64,000 nucleotides of DNA from Ptychodera flava (taxonomy: Eukaryota > Hemichordata > Enteropneusta > Ptychoderidae): NCBI RefSeq assembly GCF_041260155.1, contig NC_091942.1:14967501-15031500 (forward strand). The letters are read 5' to 3'. The notes beneath the pieces are model-generated. The model saw nothing but the letters and a program-made list of their open reading frames with translations. It ran no database searches and was not told the origin of the DNA. Of this stretch, positions 11,601-23,625 are shown piece by piece (position 1 is the stretch's first letter; each line of letters opens with the position of its first letter). Both the position numbers and the translations under genes were made by a program.

Positions 11601-13749
11601 AAGCGCGTGGTTAGGGCGTACATACACATCCCATCAGCTGAAACGCGTCACTACTGATGTCAGAGCTCACGTCATGTCTGGCTCTTTCCAAAAACAATTG
11701 ATAAATCATCACCCGAAATTATTTGCAGTTCACATTCCTTTTAATAATTCAGCCTAAATATTTTCATAAAGTTTCCTTTCGTCGAGTGTTGAAATAGTCA
11801 ATTCTACAAGACATGAAATTGCGGTACATTTTCCGATTTGTGGGACTGGTATGGGAGGCGGTCCATTAAAATTATAAGTATTGTCATGTTCGTTAATTTT
11901 ATATATGTTGCGCTCTAATTAATCATTACAACAAACATAAACAACTATAAACAGGCTGTTTCCCATATTTTGATGATTTAACGAAACACCTATCCAAAAT
12001 GTTCAAAATGTTTCTGATTTTTTGCATGCATGCATGTGTTGTGCTCTGGTTAATTATATCGACAAAATGGACAGAAAAAAGTGGTCCAAAAGTTCACCTG
12101 TCAACGGATGCTTTTTTCTTTTACAAACGGGCTCCCTTTTGTCATCTTTTGATGATCTCAACAATTCACATGCTAACTGTCATTTTCTGATTTTTGCATG
12201 TATGTTATGCTTTAGGCCTAATGTATTTATATGAACAGCAAAAATAAATAGAAAAATTGGAGTTGCCTCCTACTTTTGAGTTAGGGGCCCTGTAGTACCC
12301 TTAATCCACGCTTCTTTTACTACAAATTGACAGAATTCTGTGCCGCCATTTTTTAAAAGTAAATCCTAGCAAAAACACACGCCTAAAATTGTAGGTAATA
12401 CAGTCATTTTTGTGATTTTTGCGTATGTTGTGTATAGAGTGAGTAAGAACAAAAAATAGTGTTCACATCTTACTTTTTGAGATACATCTCACAGCAATCT
12501 GCAATACCCTTTGCTCTTATCTTGCAATTAAGACCACTTTAAGATCATTTGTGCTACAATAACATGTCGAAAGATATTAAGAAAAATATAACGTCACTTT
12601 CAAATCGTGCTTTTGATGGCATGTACTGAAATGAAATCTTCTTGAAGAAGTTTTGAAGACAAATTACAGTCCTCAACGCGTAGGGAGTTGGTTAAGACTG
12701 AAATACTACTACTAGAGTTCTAAACATTCTTTTATAAGCATTGTAATGAGGAGATATGTGTGTTGCTGCCACGCAATGAAGGCTCGTTATGAAAAGCGCA
12801 AAGAAAACTGACAAGTCAACATTTCTCTGCAGGTTCTTTTTGTAAACTAAGGATTAATCTTGCCATTTCATCTTAAAATATAGAAAGGTAATACAATTTT
12901 TTCAATACATTTTCTAAATGAATTATCATTCCAAGTCTTTTTGTACAAGTTTCAAAAAATGACAACATCGCAAGGATGTTTTCTTGCACTTTTACATGGA
13001 AAGCAATACTGGATTTCTGAGCCATCCTATCTTAAAACTCCATAAGCTGTGTCTTTTGGCTATTTTTTCAGAACTTTTGTTTTGTGGTTTCCCTACACTT
13101 TCTACATTAAATCCCTAAACTGTAATTTAATGCCAAGTATTTAGTATATTAACACAACCTATATGAGTATAATCTCCATTGTTATTGTTGAAAATTGAAT
13201 TCAAGTTCGGCCTAGAATTCATTTGTAAACAATAAACAATGGTCACTACACACATACAAGCTGTGTTGACAAAAAGAATATTCGAAATTTCAGCATGAAA
13301 AACGCATTAGGGTCAGACACGGTAGTTGATATTCAGAAGCAGAATAATGAAAAACTTGCCACAAGTTACTGTAACAGCTTATGTTCCTTCAATGACCGGG
13401 GCTGAGCCTGCAAATTCTTCTAGTGCGTCTGTAAGAATTAAAGAAACAATGGCCAATCCTGACTGATGAATCATCCCCTGCCCTTCTTCACCAACGGTTA
13501 CCCCATCACCGTAGAGAAAATCTTTATTGTGTTTTTAATTTTGAAATTTAGCAGTATTTGGCTTGGCATTTTAGTCTGGGATTAAATTATATTTTCAATA
13601 ATGACACAGAGTATGTCACAGGCTCCGATAGGTCACTGTTTTGTATAGTTTCTCATGATTTACATTCTTTCCTTCTGTTTCCCTGCTTTTTCTATTTTAT
13701 CCTGAAAACATCGTGAGCAACCGCATTTTTCCCTCTTCTGTTGGCAGAA
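11601..13749. other. Intergenic between HAPSTR1 and the first SLATT-like gene
   Basis: AT-rich, no gene. It includes the diverged repeat at 12000-12490. No reading frame here resembles a known family. Confidence 0.6.
12000..12490. repeat. Three diverged ~200-bp tandem units
   Basis: The phrase 'tttctgattttttgcatg..tgt' recurs at about 12007, 12183 and 12408. Each is followed by 'aaaaatagaaaa..' and a 'cctacttttgag/cttactttttgag' block. The old divergence makes boundaries uncertain. Confidence 0.45.
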
Positions 13750-13790
13750 CCGAAAAGTTCAGACATTTAGCTAAATTTTAACTTTGCGAT

Positions 13791-13849
13791 GTGCATGCTG
13801 GGAACAGCAGTCCAAGGGAAGGCCGATCGTCAGCATCGAGTTTTTCCTG
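13791..13849 (+). promoter_or_regulatory. Putative first exon/promoter core of SLATT-like gene 1
   Basis: GTGCATGCTGGGAA (13791-13804) contains the inverse of TTCCCAGCATGC, a Staf/ZNF143-type core. A GTGAGT donor starts at 13850. The equivalent in the second arm has the same motif and a GTGAGT donor at 25837, so both features are conserved despite divergent surroundings. An ATG inside the motif opens a short frame to the donor. Because a TAA stop sits just before the main ATG, this exon is probably 5' UTR with an upstream ORF. Confidence 0.5.
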
Positions 13850-15790
13850 GTGAGTTTTCTTAAATTCCACACCAAACACGACTGGTTTTGAGCACGCTTC
13901 TGCACCATACTGTTAAAAAGGTAACGGACTTGAACATTTTGTAGGTCATCTAGTTCATATGAACGCCTTTCTGTCGCGAGCGTGGTGCGACGCGCGATGA
14001 CAACGCCGCGTCGTCAGGACGACAAATCGTTGAAAGTGGCCATGTAAGGAAATATAATAACGCATACCCATACTTACTTCACGGCGAAGCCGCCCGCAGG
14101 CACGATATATTGTCCGTATATCTGTACCTAGCAAGTTGTTTTGTACAACTGAATTATGATACATGGCGCAGTGGTTCATTTCATAAAAGTGACCGTGGAG
14201 TTCTGATCGTATGTGACCCGAGGTGAACTCTGATCGGACGCCTCCCCTTCTTACATGTTACTCCGGTATAAAGCTAATATAAGACCAGGGAGAGAGAAAC
14301 GGTATACACTGCAATGGTTAAGTCCGGGGGTTAAGTACGTAGTTGTCTGTCAAATGAAGAAATGCCGTCGTAGCTGTACAAACAATTCCTGTACTTTAGT
14401 TGTGGTAAATTTGACTGTCCAGACGTTGAACACCATGGTAACCAGATACAAACCGAAAATGCTCCCGTGTTTCAGTATATGTTGCAGTTGTGTGTAAATT
14501 GACACGTTTCTCTGTCTCTATTTCCTCGTTTTCAATTTAATTATTTTGCAGTTGGTGATTATCAAATTTCCCCACTTCTTCTCATAATCAACATCACTAA
14601 CAAAGTTGAAGTGGAAGCAGCCATTATAGATATAAAAACAAAATTTACAAAGTTTATTATTAAATATACAAATTGTCAACTATTTGACGTGAGAAAGTAG
14701 TACGTCTTTCAGTTCAGTGATATTAAGCAATGACTGTATAATTTCAGCAAATCTGGTTCAAGTATATTTGATTTATTTCCTTATGCAAATATCATTAAAT
14801 ATAAAAATTAGCAATCAGCTAATGAAACTGCTTAGTTTCTTTCACTACAAAGTTGTCATATCTTTGTATCACCACTTCATGTGGCAAATGTTATCGTCTT
14901 TGGTCAAGTCCTTCAAGTTTCATATCCCTTATTGTGAAACGTCATTGAATATGCAAATTACTTAGTAGCTGGCGCGAAAATGCTCATCCCGTCTGTGGCT
15001 GCGCGTGTTGGACCCATACAACCGGTATGTTTCCATTCACAAGATATCCCACCATCTAAATGTGCATTTCCAAAATGTTTAAATGACAACTGTACTGAAA
15101 CTGGCGACCGCAGCTCGCAGTCAAAGCAGCTTCATTTAAACGAAAGGACGCAACACAAATTTATTTGGCAAAGTCTTGCAGTGATTTGATAGATTCAAAA
15201 CTGGTGAACTATGAACATACACCTATAGGCGCTTATTTGTGAGAAAGGGCAATATTTATCATACGGAAAGTCGCGGGGGATGGGACGACTCCGGTACCTT
15301 TAAACATTTTAGGCAATATATGTAAACAAAAAATGAAATACCAGACATTTCATAAAATATATTATGCTTTAGTGAATAAAACAAGTTCAAAATATGTTGT
15401 GGAAACAGATGATAAAAAGGTAGCACAAACAGATAGATACCAGTGTGTCTTATTAGTAACAAGTGCAGTGAGTGCCTCATACCACGGTGTGCATTTAGAA
15501 GTAATTTCTGTGGTATGTGTGACCTTCGAAAATTGACAGTGTTAGCATATCACCGATTAGACAAACTAAGTGATAATCGTATATACTGAATTTATTTCTT
15601 GCTGCACTTTAGTTTCAATCTTCAAGTTAATTTCTCAGCATTTATATTCGTATTATGCAGATCTTCCACGTTTTCAAATATTCCATTAGTAATTCTTTAA
15701 AATTGTTCTTATAGGTGAAAATATACCTTCAACAGTAAGTAGAGACCAGACAATAGTTGTCAACAAACTTTATTGGATTCTCACTTCCAG
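13850..15790 (+). other. Putative intron of SLATT-like gene 1
   Basis: Runs from the GTGAGT donor to an acceptor just upstream of the CDS. Candidate acceptors are TTCTTATAG near 15713, TTCAACAG near 15733 and CACTTCCAG near 15790. The middle one has a counterpart in the second gene. Positions 13900-14260 are CpG-richer and conserved in the other arm. The rest is AT-rich. Confidence 0.4.
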
Positions 15791-15809
15791 TTGACAATAA
15801 ATGCTTGTC

Positions 15810-16412
15810 ATGGATAAAGAGACCGGGGAATCCTCACCTCAGTTCAAAAAAAGGCTGTCTAATATGGCGTCGAAATTGGCTTACGAGTCTCGTTTCCATG
15901 CCATTAGTCACCAAATCAGTGCTGATTGGTATGAACGGTTTGATAGGTATATTGCATATACATCGTACTTCCTTTGTGGTTGCAGCGTTGTTGGTTCTGG
16001 CAGTTTACTGTCAGAGACTTTCAAGGACACAGATCCATCTTACAAACGTGGTGCGGTGATCATCTCCGCGGCAGCCAATGTCATTCAGGTCATGATTACA
16101 TCACTGAATGAAAGTTCGTACGCCCCCAAGAAGGTCAGCGAGGAACATCGCAAGGCAGCTGTGGAGTTGCAAAATTTTCGGGGAAGGCTTGGCGTTTTCA
16201 ATGCGAAGTTTTGTGATGGAAAGACGTCAGTCCACACGCTGCAAGAAGAATATTCTCAATATTTAGAAGAGAAAAAGAAGATTGAAGTTGATTCCATTAA
16301 AAGTGAGAACTGGACCTTTTCTCAAGTCCATCAAGAAATGTCAGGTCCAGGCAAAAGGCGGGTAAAAGCAAATTTTAGAAAAAAACAAAAAAATGTTAAG
16401 GTCAAAAAGTAA
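15810..16412 (+). CDS. SLATT-like two-transmembrane protein, paralogue 1 (200 residues)
   Basis: An intact single-exon CDS. I start it at 15810 (GTCATGG context) because the second paralogue begins at the same codon. An ATG three codons upstream is not conserved, and a TAA lies directly before it. Layout: a charged N-terminal helix with SADWYERFDRY (about 37-47), a hydrophobic segment (about 49-67, YTSYFLCGCSVVGSGSLL), a short loop SETFKDTDPSYKR, a second hydrophobic segment (about 81-99, GAVIISAAANVIQVMITSL), then an amphipathic helix SEEHRKAAVELQNFRGRL and a coiled, Lys-rich tail. This order fits the SLATT superfamily, whose bacterial members are predicted pore-forming effectors of CD-NTase/SLOG defence systems. 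A role in animal immunity is inference. No orthologue name is known to me. The tail, rich in Lys, differs from paralogue 2. Confidence 0.85.
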   Translation: MDKETGESSPQFKKRLSNMASKLAYESRFHAISHQISADWYERFDRYIAYTSYFLCGCSVVGSGSLLSETFKDTDPSYKRGAVIISAAANVIQVMITSLNESSYAPKKVSEEHRKAAVELQNFRGRLGVFNAKFCDGKTSVHTLQEEYSQYLEEKKKIEVDSIKSENWTFSQVHQEMSGPGKRRVKANFRKKQKNVKVKK

Positions 16413-17880
16413 AGTATAGAGCAAAGTATGTTGCCTCTTTGCATAACATATTTTGATCATTGGGGTCTTCATTGGGGTCTACGTAATTCCTAACTACTGC
16501 TTTGACATTTAAAATTTATCTGCTTTTGGGGGTTTTAATGAATGGGTATGATGCAGTACGTGTGTGCTATCATGTTGAAAACATTTATTTCTTATTTCTC
16601 TGGAAAAGTTCTTACTAAAGATATTAGATTGTGCAGGAAGACTTCTACCACGTCAAGAACACGATGAAGGAATAAAATGTTGAAAATGACGGTCAGCCTA
16701 TTGAAATAACCTTTTCATAAAGTTACTGGATCAACAACTATTTTTCCCTAGCTTTTGAAGGTTCATTGCATTCTTCCTTCTTCAAATCATACACAAGAAA
16801 ACTTAAAATGCGACTCCTAATTTGTGAAATGGGCATCATAATTTTATTCACTTACAACATTGAATTCCAAACTTTTATAAGTGACATTTACCCGAATCTA
16901 TATGAAGATGACTTTTATTTCTATCTGTGAATCATGCTATGGTATTTCATGCTTATACTGATTATGTATTCTGTATTTTACTATAAGAACTATAACGGTT
17001 CTTTCTGCTGTTGAACATATTGTAATTTCAATACAACTTTACTGGTTTAAAGGGAATTTTATCTGGAGACCTTATGATGTACAAATCTCAAGACCTCTAA
17101 ATCCATTTGCCTTGAGTCACGGAGATTAAGCATAAGACACCAGAACTACTAAAGGTTCAATCAATACATGCACATGAAAATAGGAGCATTTCACATAAAT
17201 GTCTTCACTGCTACTTACTCTCTTCTCCAATTTTGAGCAAAAGCATTCGAACACCCTTTAATGTGATGAAATGTAAAGTTGTGCAACGTCATTACATCAC
17301 TCAAAAAAGGTCAGGCTTTGGTTTTTGTAAAACCAGCGTCCAGCTGCTCAGCACCCCTGTGTTGCATTTTCAAACATACAACTGGGGAATATCACCAAAA
17401 TGCAATCTCTGTTTTAACCAAGATACAAAAACAGGAATTATAAGTGTGTATATGTTGATCTTTCTATATAGTTTAGAAGTTTTTTCATACGTACATACCT
17501 TTGTATGTTTGCTTTTAAAACAAACGTAATACTACCTTATATTATAAGCAGTTTGGTGTACGTAACAGATATACGTAACCCGCTTTCAGCTTGCCTAATT
17601 TTAACAAGTTTTAGTTCTATATTCTTTGTACTAAATGGACATGAATTGGTATTCATCTTAAACAGTAAATTCCAGATTATGGCAAGAACCCTCACCATCT
17701 GTTGTGGGAAAGGCCATCCAAAATTATCTAACGCAATTCTTGAAGTTTTTTGTTGAGGTTTGGGAAATTACATTTGTATTATAAGAGTCTTACGCTGTGT
17801 TAATCAGCCCTGGTTAGTATTTGTTGTGTATGACACTGTTGATCATGAGCATGGCAATATAAAACTATAAACTTAAAGTC
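16413..17880 (+). other. 3' region of SLATT-like gene 1
   Basis: AT-rich sequence that is partly alignable with the 3' side of the second gene (for example 'caacaactatttttccctagctt' near 16733 versus 29162). No other gene is seen. It may include a long 3' UTR. Confidence 0.45.
16671..16676 (+). promoter_or_regulatory. Candidate poly(A) signal of SLATT-like gene 1
   Basis: AATAAA about 260 bases after the stop codon. The corresponding place in the second arm reads ATATAAAA, so the hexamer is not conserved there. Confidence 0.45.
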
Positions 17881-18450
17881 GCACTTTTCAATCCCAGGTT
17901 CTCGCATTAGTGGAGTTCTCCTCCCAGTCAAACACATGGCCAGTACGATGTTTGATTTCTATTACATTAATTACACAAACTGATTTCAAGCTTTTGTCAG
18001 CTTTTGCTGATCCTGCAAATAGAGCTTATATAACCGTTTGATTGACGGTCGGTTCAAATTGCCAACGGTCATTTATTCCCCAGCAACACACTCGAATTTC
18101 CTTAAAAAACGTCTTCCAGTCACGTTAGAAATTGAATATAACCACAGGGTTCGATCGGCAGCAGTTTCGTGCTGACCGCTTGGCAGTCTGTCAGCATTTT
18201 TGCAGTCGCAAAAAACTAAAAAGTGGCATTTTCTGGAGCGTGTGCCCTCATGTTGCCTGCTTGGTGTCCACTTACACAATGAACGTCGCCATGGGATGGC
18301 GCCCTTTTAAAGGGAGGCTCCGCCTTTAAAAACTCGGGTTTCTATCAAAACTACTACAAAATATTAAAGTTTACCATCATCTTATTGTTTCAAAAACACA
18401 TTTGTAACGGCAAAAGATACTATAGGGTTAGTAGCTGTCCAGTGTGCATA
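17881..18450. other. Intergenic, short GC-richer patch
   Basis: Positions 18040-18330 are richer in CpG than the surroundings and contain a minus-strand frame of 68 codons that I do not recognise. No exon structure could be supported. Confidence 0.4.
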
Positions 18451-18579
18451 GTCTGTCCGTCTGTCTGTCTGTCTGTCTGTCTGTATGTATGTATGTATGT
18501 ATGTATGTATGTATGTATGTATGTATGTATGTATGTATGTATGTATGTATGTATGTATGTATGTATGTATGTATGTATG

Positions 18580-18630
<51 letters not shown>

Positions 18631-18670
18631 TATGTTTGTATGTATTGACGGATGGATGGATGGATGGATA
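18451..18670. repeat. Compound tetranucleotide microsatellite
   Basis: A (GTCT)n run passes into a very long (GTAT)n run with one or two interruptions, then into (GGAT)n. Several long overlapping Tyr/Cys-Met/Val frames on both strands are artefacts of this run. Confidence 0.97.
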
Positions 18671-19234
18671 AATGGATGTATGCATGGATGTCATTCTGTC
18701 CATCCACTCAGTTTTCTCAGAAACATCAGCATCTATCAGCATGGAATTTGGTGTGTATTTATACTTTGGATCAAGGATGAAACTGCTAAGATCTTAAGGT
18801 CACTGCCCAAAAAATATAAAAATGGGTGCAATTAATAGTAAATAAATAAATTAAACACCAAACTGACAAATCTAAGCATTTGAATATTTGAAAAATGAGT
18901 CTTACTAGGTTTCAGATAACAGTTCGTTTGAGGCAAGTTGATCAGCTGACTAATATGCAAAAGAGAAAAATATATGTAAATATTGGCAAAAAGTCTGAAT
19001 TTATCTGGCTTTATCACTCAAGTTTCAAATTTTGAAGTAGGTTTCGGTTTGTTCAACCAAAATGATCAAATGGCTGATATAAAACTTTAAAAAATTATCC
19101 TAAAATTATAAAAAATTATAATTTTAGAAAGTGTCGTCTCTGTAACTTTATCATTTTGTTTGCATATTGCTTACAGCATTCACATTCCATTTTGTTCAAA
19201 CAAAAGTTAGTAGAATGACTTATGTGCAAATTTA
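18671..19234. other. Intergenic, no gene recognised
   Basis: AT-rich. Phrases such as 'ctgactaatatgcaaaag' resemble the monomers at 21480-22160 and suggest old repeat debris. Confidence 0.4.
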
Positions 19235-19309
19235 ATAGACTGAAAGATCCGTCGAGAATGGGGGGGGGGGGGTAGGGAGCGCCCTCGGGCGACGGACCTT
19301 TCAGTCTAT
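19235..19309. mobile_element. 75-bp fold-back with 20-bp arms around a G run
   Basis: ATAGACTGAAAGATCCGTCG (19235-19254) pairs with CGACGGACCTTTCAGTCTAT (19290-19309) with one mismatch. The loop contains thirteen consecutive G and a small GCGCCCTCGGGCG palindrome. It looks like a miniature inverted-repeat insertion. No clear target duplication is seen. Confidence 0.65.
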
Positions 19310-21479
19310 GTGCAAATGAGCAATATAAACGGAAACAATTGTCAAAAATTGCAATCTCAAAAAGTACCTGCCTTAGGCGTAAAAATTTGGTAGATATATT
19401 TCTATTTTGATTAAAACTTAAAGTTTCAAATCAAATAGATCACATGACATATATGCAAGACAGCCTGAAATAAAGAAGTCCTGCACTGAAGTTAACGTTA
19501 CACAGGTGTAAGTGTCTAGATATGTAAAAGTAAGGGCCGAAGCTACCACTTCATACTACATTCACTTGCGTTAGTATGAACCTGGAATTTAGCGTTGCAG
19601 TTCGAAGTGGCTAAAATTGGATGTTTCATGAGTTATTCCTTGACAATTGTGAATGCCTTCTCACATTGTGAATTCCAAACAATTGTATTTGGTCGATGTT
19701 TTTTTGTCAAATCGGCGAATGTAAATTAGCAAATCAAATCATACTAAAAGTTAAAATAGTTGAAATCTACTCTCGCACGGTACTCACTCTTTTATTTTGG
19801 ATGTTAATTAAGTGCATTTAGCTTTGATATTTGTTCTTATGAGAGAAGTCATTAAATATACAAATCAGCTAATATGTCACACTTAGCAAACTCCTAGCAT
19901 GACTAAATTAAGTATACTGTAAAACATGTCGTTTCAGCTAGCGTGCCCCCTTTTAGCTAGTTTAACTAGAGTCAAGTATTTGCTAATTTAAGATACAACT
20001 AATGCAAACATTTCCATGCGTTAACAAACGTAAGAGTGGCTTGTTAGCTATCGCTTACTTAAAATCCACAATGCAATTTTCAAATTCAAATTTCGGGAAA
20101 AAAATCATTGGATTCACTGAAAGTGTTATATAGTGACAAATGTCCCTTAGGCCGCGTTCAAAAAAATGATTGGGGGGCGGCTGGAGGAATTCAGGGGAGA
20201 TTCGAAAATTTTTGGGGTAGTCGAGGGGGGACTTGAAAGTTTTTTTCTGCCTTTAGAGGGGGGCCTGAAAATATTTGACTCCCAACATTCTGATGTCATC
20301 CAATGGTTCTAATGTTAGTAATAATTAAACAAAATGTAGAACCGTTTGTCGCATTTTAAGTCTATAATCTCGAAAAAATCTAAAAATGTATAAATGCCAT
20401 TAAATTTTCGTAAAACAAGTTGGCCTTCTTACGGGGCAGGAGCTGCAACTGTTGATAATTTTTCAATATTTCTATGCAATGTATCAAACACAGTTTCTTG
20501 GTGTCTCTCTACAGCATGCTGAAAAACACAATATTCAGTTTGTCAACAAAGACCATTTATGATCCAAATGCATGATACACGTAGGCTGCGTTTGCAAGCT
20601 GAATACTGGACAGCTCAACATGCTGTAGGGAGTAGAACAAGTCAGCAATTGTATAAACTTAACAAAAATGTCAAAATAAAAAGTTAATACAACTACTGCT
20701 CTGCTACAACATACTGGCAGTGACAGTGATACATGTAGCTCTGACTCTGATGTAGTTTAAGAAGCTTCGATCATAGGGCACTCAATTGACAGTGAAACAT
20801 ACATCTACTTGTACAAAAAATCCAGCCAGAGAGAAACACATAGAAGACTAGGGGACTACCAGTTACCATAAATTTTCAATTCTGGCGTATGAGAGCAATC
20901 AAATATTAGAGAAAAATGATGGGGTCACCATACTTGATCTTATACAAATGTACGATGAAAAGTCAGTTTTTCTAAAATCACTTAAAATCAATATATAAGA
21001 CTACTCATTTCAAATTCATGCAGTGAATGAAATTTTCACATCTCATTGTACAATAACACAAAAGTAAAACTTTGAACAGAAAAGACTTTAATTTAAATTG
21101 AAAAATATGTCACTAAATGGAATCATTTATTTTTTTATCAAATTTGCCATTATTACACCCAAAATTTCTGAGATTAAAACATTACTTTTTATGGAATATT
21201 TTAACCTTCCAGTATTGTCAATTTTGTAAAACGTTTATAAGTGGCATCTAAGTTGTATATGTCTTGTACTTTTGAAAAAAAAAATCGGTCGGTCACTGTG
21301 CTCATTTTTTCACAATTTGGTTAAACGTAGTTAGGAACACACAATTTTCATACTCTCTCATGATTATTGAAGATGCAAATGGGCTAATCATGAGTATATC
21401 ATACTCACCATACATTCAGTATATGTAAATCAAAGTATAACCTTAGTACCGTAATAGAATGACAAAGTTCAGTGTACTG

Positions 21480-22160
21480 AGCTTTAATTAACATAATTTT
21501 ATAAACTATATATATGCATACGGCCTAATAAAAAGAATGTTATGCTCATCCAATTTACATCACAAAGAGACCTAAGTAATGGCCATGGTCAATGAATAGC
21601 AAGAAGTCTGGTCAAGATACAAGCTTTCAGTATTGAGTAGTACATATAAACTATCAGAATATCGTGCTAAGTATGAGCAATGGATTTCAGAGGTCTGGTA
21701 ACAATTTGTGGATTCAAATTTGATATATGATCTAATTAAAGAAATTCATTATATGTTGAGGTGAGCAAGCAATCAGCATGTCATGCTTATCAAACTTTGA
21801 ACATAACTAGACCGAAGAATGACCAGCATACCTCAGAGGTCTAATGAAATTCAGTACATGGCCTACGACATAATATTATGATGATTTGCGAAATATGCAA
21901 ATCAGCTTGTAATGCGTGAGCCACGCCCACCAAACGTTTAGCATAGTTAGAGCATGGAACAGTTTGAGCGCCTTCAGCATAGACCCGTGCCTGCAGTAAT
22001 TAACACCAAAGTTTGTTCAGTAATTCTTGAGATGAAGTATATGGCGCAAAGTCATTCATTATGCAAATAACCGTTAATAATGCAGATCACACCCCTCAAA
22101 TGAGATCTATATTTTCCCATAATTATGCTATGTACAACAGTGCATGACATTCTTTCCAAA
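21480..22160. repeat. Diverged tandem monomers, ~150-bp period
   Basis: Successive units share the order 'cattatgcaaat.agc', 'cacgcccaccaaac', 'tagcataactaga' (for example around 21739-21816, 21883-21957 and 22050-22135). Isolated relatives occur near 14770-14960 and 19840-19915. High divergence suggests an inactive repeat. Confidence 0.5.
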
Positions 22161-22312
22161 GTTTTTTAAGTTATGACTGGAAGAAATTCCTAACACGGAT
22201 AGTGCAGTGACATGGGAGACCACGTAGGCCCACGGTGTTCACATGCATCTCTAATCGAACGATAATATAATACTTGCGAGTGACTAGTTTTGATGCTGAA
22301 TGCAACTAAGGT

Positions 22313-22340
22313 GGCTAACCCTTAACCCTTAACCCTTAAT
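22313..22340. repeat. Short CCCTTAA tandem
   Basis: Three perfect heptamer units and a partial one. It resembles but does not equal the animal telomere unit CCCTAA. Confidence 0.8.
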
Positions 22341-23296
22341 CCAATGGAAAATGGAAAACTGAATGACCCACTCATGTAACTTTCAGAAACAGGGTGAGCC
22401 CTGTCTAAGCCACCAAAAACAAAAAATATGAAAATTTTGTGAAATAACTCTGGATACAGTAATACTAGTTATGGCACATATACTGTTGTTTTAAACAATT
22501 TGATGCAAATGAAATACATCATTATCTTATTTAGATACACGAGGGATTATAATATTTTGCAGGTTTCAGCACACAAATAAATGCAAAATATATAAATAGT
22601 AACAAACAACATTAAATTTACCACTCAGAGAACTTATTTTGTCAACAGATTTCAGATACAAGATTGTATGGCTTACATATCTGCCGTCCGCAGAGTACCT
22701 AACCTTTATAGCGACTGTGGTTACACAATTACTTTTTAAATGACACATCCCCAAACATTATTCTGTGTATGCAGCTAAGGCCCGGGGAAGAGGATTTCCA
22801 AAATTAATGAAACATTAGGCAACCCTTCATCGGGATAAGATGCTACGATTTTGGGAAAACAGATTCTGTGACTCTTTTCAAATGTGATCAATTATTATTC
22901 CCTGAGTTTGAGGGAAAATGTATTCCTGGCACTACTCTTAGACCATCAGCATTGCAAAAAGTAACAGGTCAGACGAGACAACAGGTTTTGATGAATCCGC
23001 CATGAAAATATATGCCACGTCGAATAGCTGCACTAAGAATATGGGGAGTCCTCATCATCTAAACCTGCACTGATTGTGATAGAGCTGCTCTGTTTTCTTG
23101 AAAATAAGGTGGATACTATAAGGTTTTTCATGACTTTTATGAAGATTTGCGAAATTTAATATCAATGAAAGCTCTTCCTTTCATGAAGTTTACCCTGACA
23201 TGATACCGTCCTTCGCAGCAGTTGACTTAGGCAATTTGCCACCCCTCGCGCAAAACCACATCGATATCTCTGTTCCAATGCGATAACAGTTGTCGT

Positions 23297-23625
23297 CAAT
23301 TAAGTCTGACATTACATCATTGAAAGAAACTACAAAGCAATCTGTACACTTGAATTCAAATCTTACAGCAGAAGTTGAGTCGCTGAGAAAATTCCAATCA
23401 TCAATTCGAGTAAGTTAGTGATTTGAGGTGAATGGGAAGCCTATAGCATGTCATAAAGAGATTAGAGATATGGATGTAAATCGTCTGCAGTCGGGTATCT
23501 GTCTACAAAAGGAAATCGATTTCAATGTCTCCACACTGCAAAATAACCACGAGGAAAGCACTAAATTTGTGGAAGTGTACAACTCGGAACTCCCGAGGAA
23601 GATTGCATCACCAACGAAGTTATGA
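23297..23625 (+). pseudogene. Unrecognised coiled-coil-like coding remnant, broken
   Basis: One frame reads like coding sequence: SIKSDITSLKETTKQSVHLN, then LTAEVESLRKFQSS, and further on ICLQKEIDFNVSTLQNNHEE. The heptad-like spacing of Leu/Val and the Glu/Lys/Asn content suggest a coiled coil. I cannot say whether it derives from a host gene or from the first ORF of a retroelement. The frame is not intact. No flanking splice sites or repeat ends were found. Confidence 0.3.

Larger units (their letters stand above)
13750..17880. repeat. Direct segmental duplication, arm 1 (contains SLATT-like gene 1)
   Basis: Homology to 25700-31160 is visible in five blocks: the putative first exon and donor (13791-13855), a GC-rich intronic block (13900-14260), an intronic stretch near 15300-15420 ('gaaataccag.catttcat'), the CDS with flanking sequence (15700-16430), and 3' sequence up to about 17860 ('ttgtattataagagtcttac'). 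Divergence is about 25% in protein and larger in non-coding DNA, so the event is old. Confidence 0.8.
19310..23296. other. Intergenic, diverged repeats, no gene
   Basis: Contains GC-rich repeat debris (20155-20275, runs such as GGGGGGCGGCTGG), the monomer array at 21480-22160 and three CCCTTAA units at 22316-22337. No protein family or RNA gene was recognised on either strand. Confidence 0.5.

Noticed and set aside
18385-18835. Several overlapping long frames on both strands (Tyr/Cys/Met/Val or Ile/His/Thr repeats)
   Set aside because: They are translations of the GTAT/GTCT microsatellite. A tetranucleotide run stays open in all frames and is not evidence of a gene.
22313-22340. Interstitial telomere sequence
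   Set aside because: The unit is CCCTTAA, not CCCTAA, and only three copies are present.
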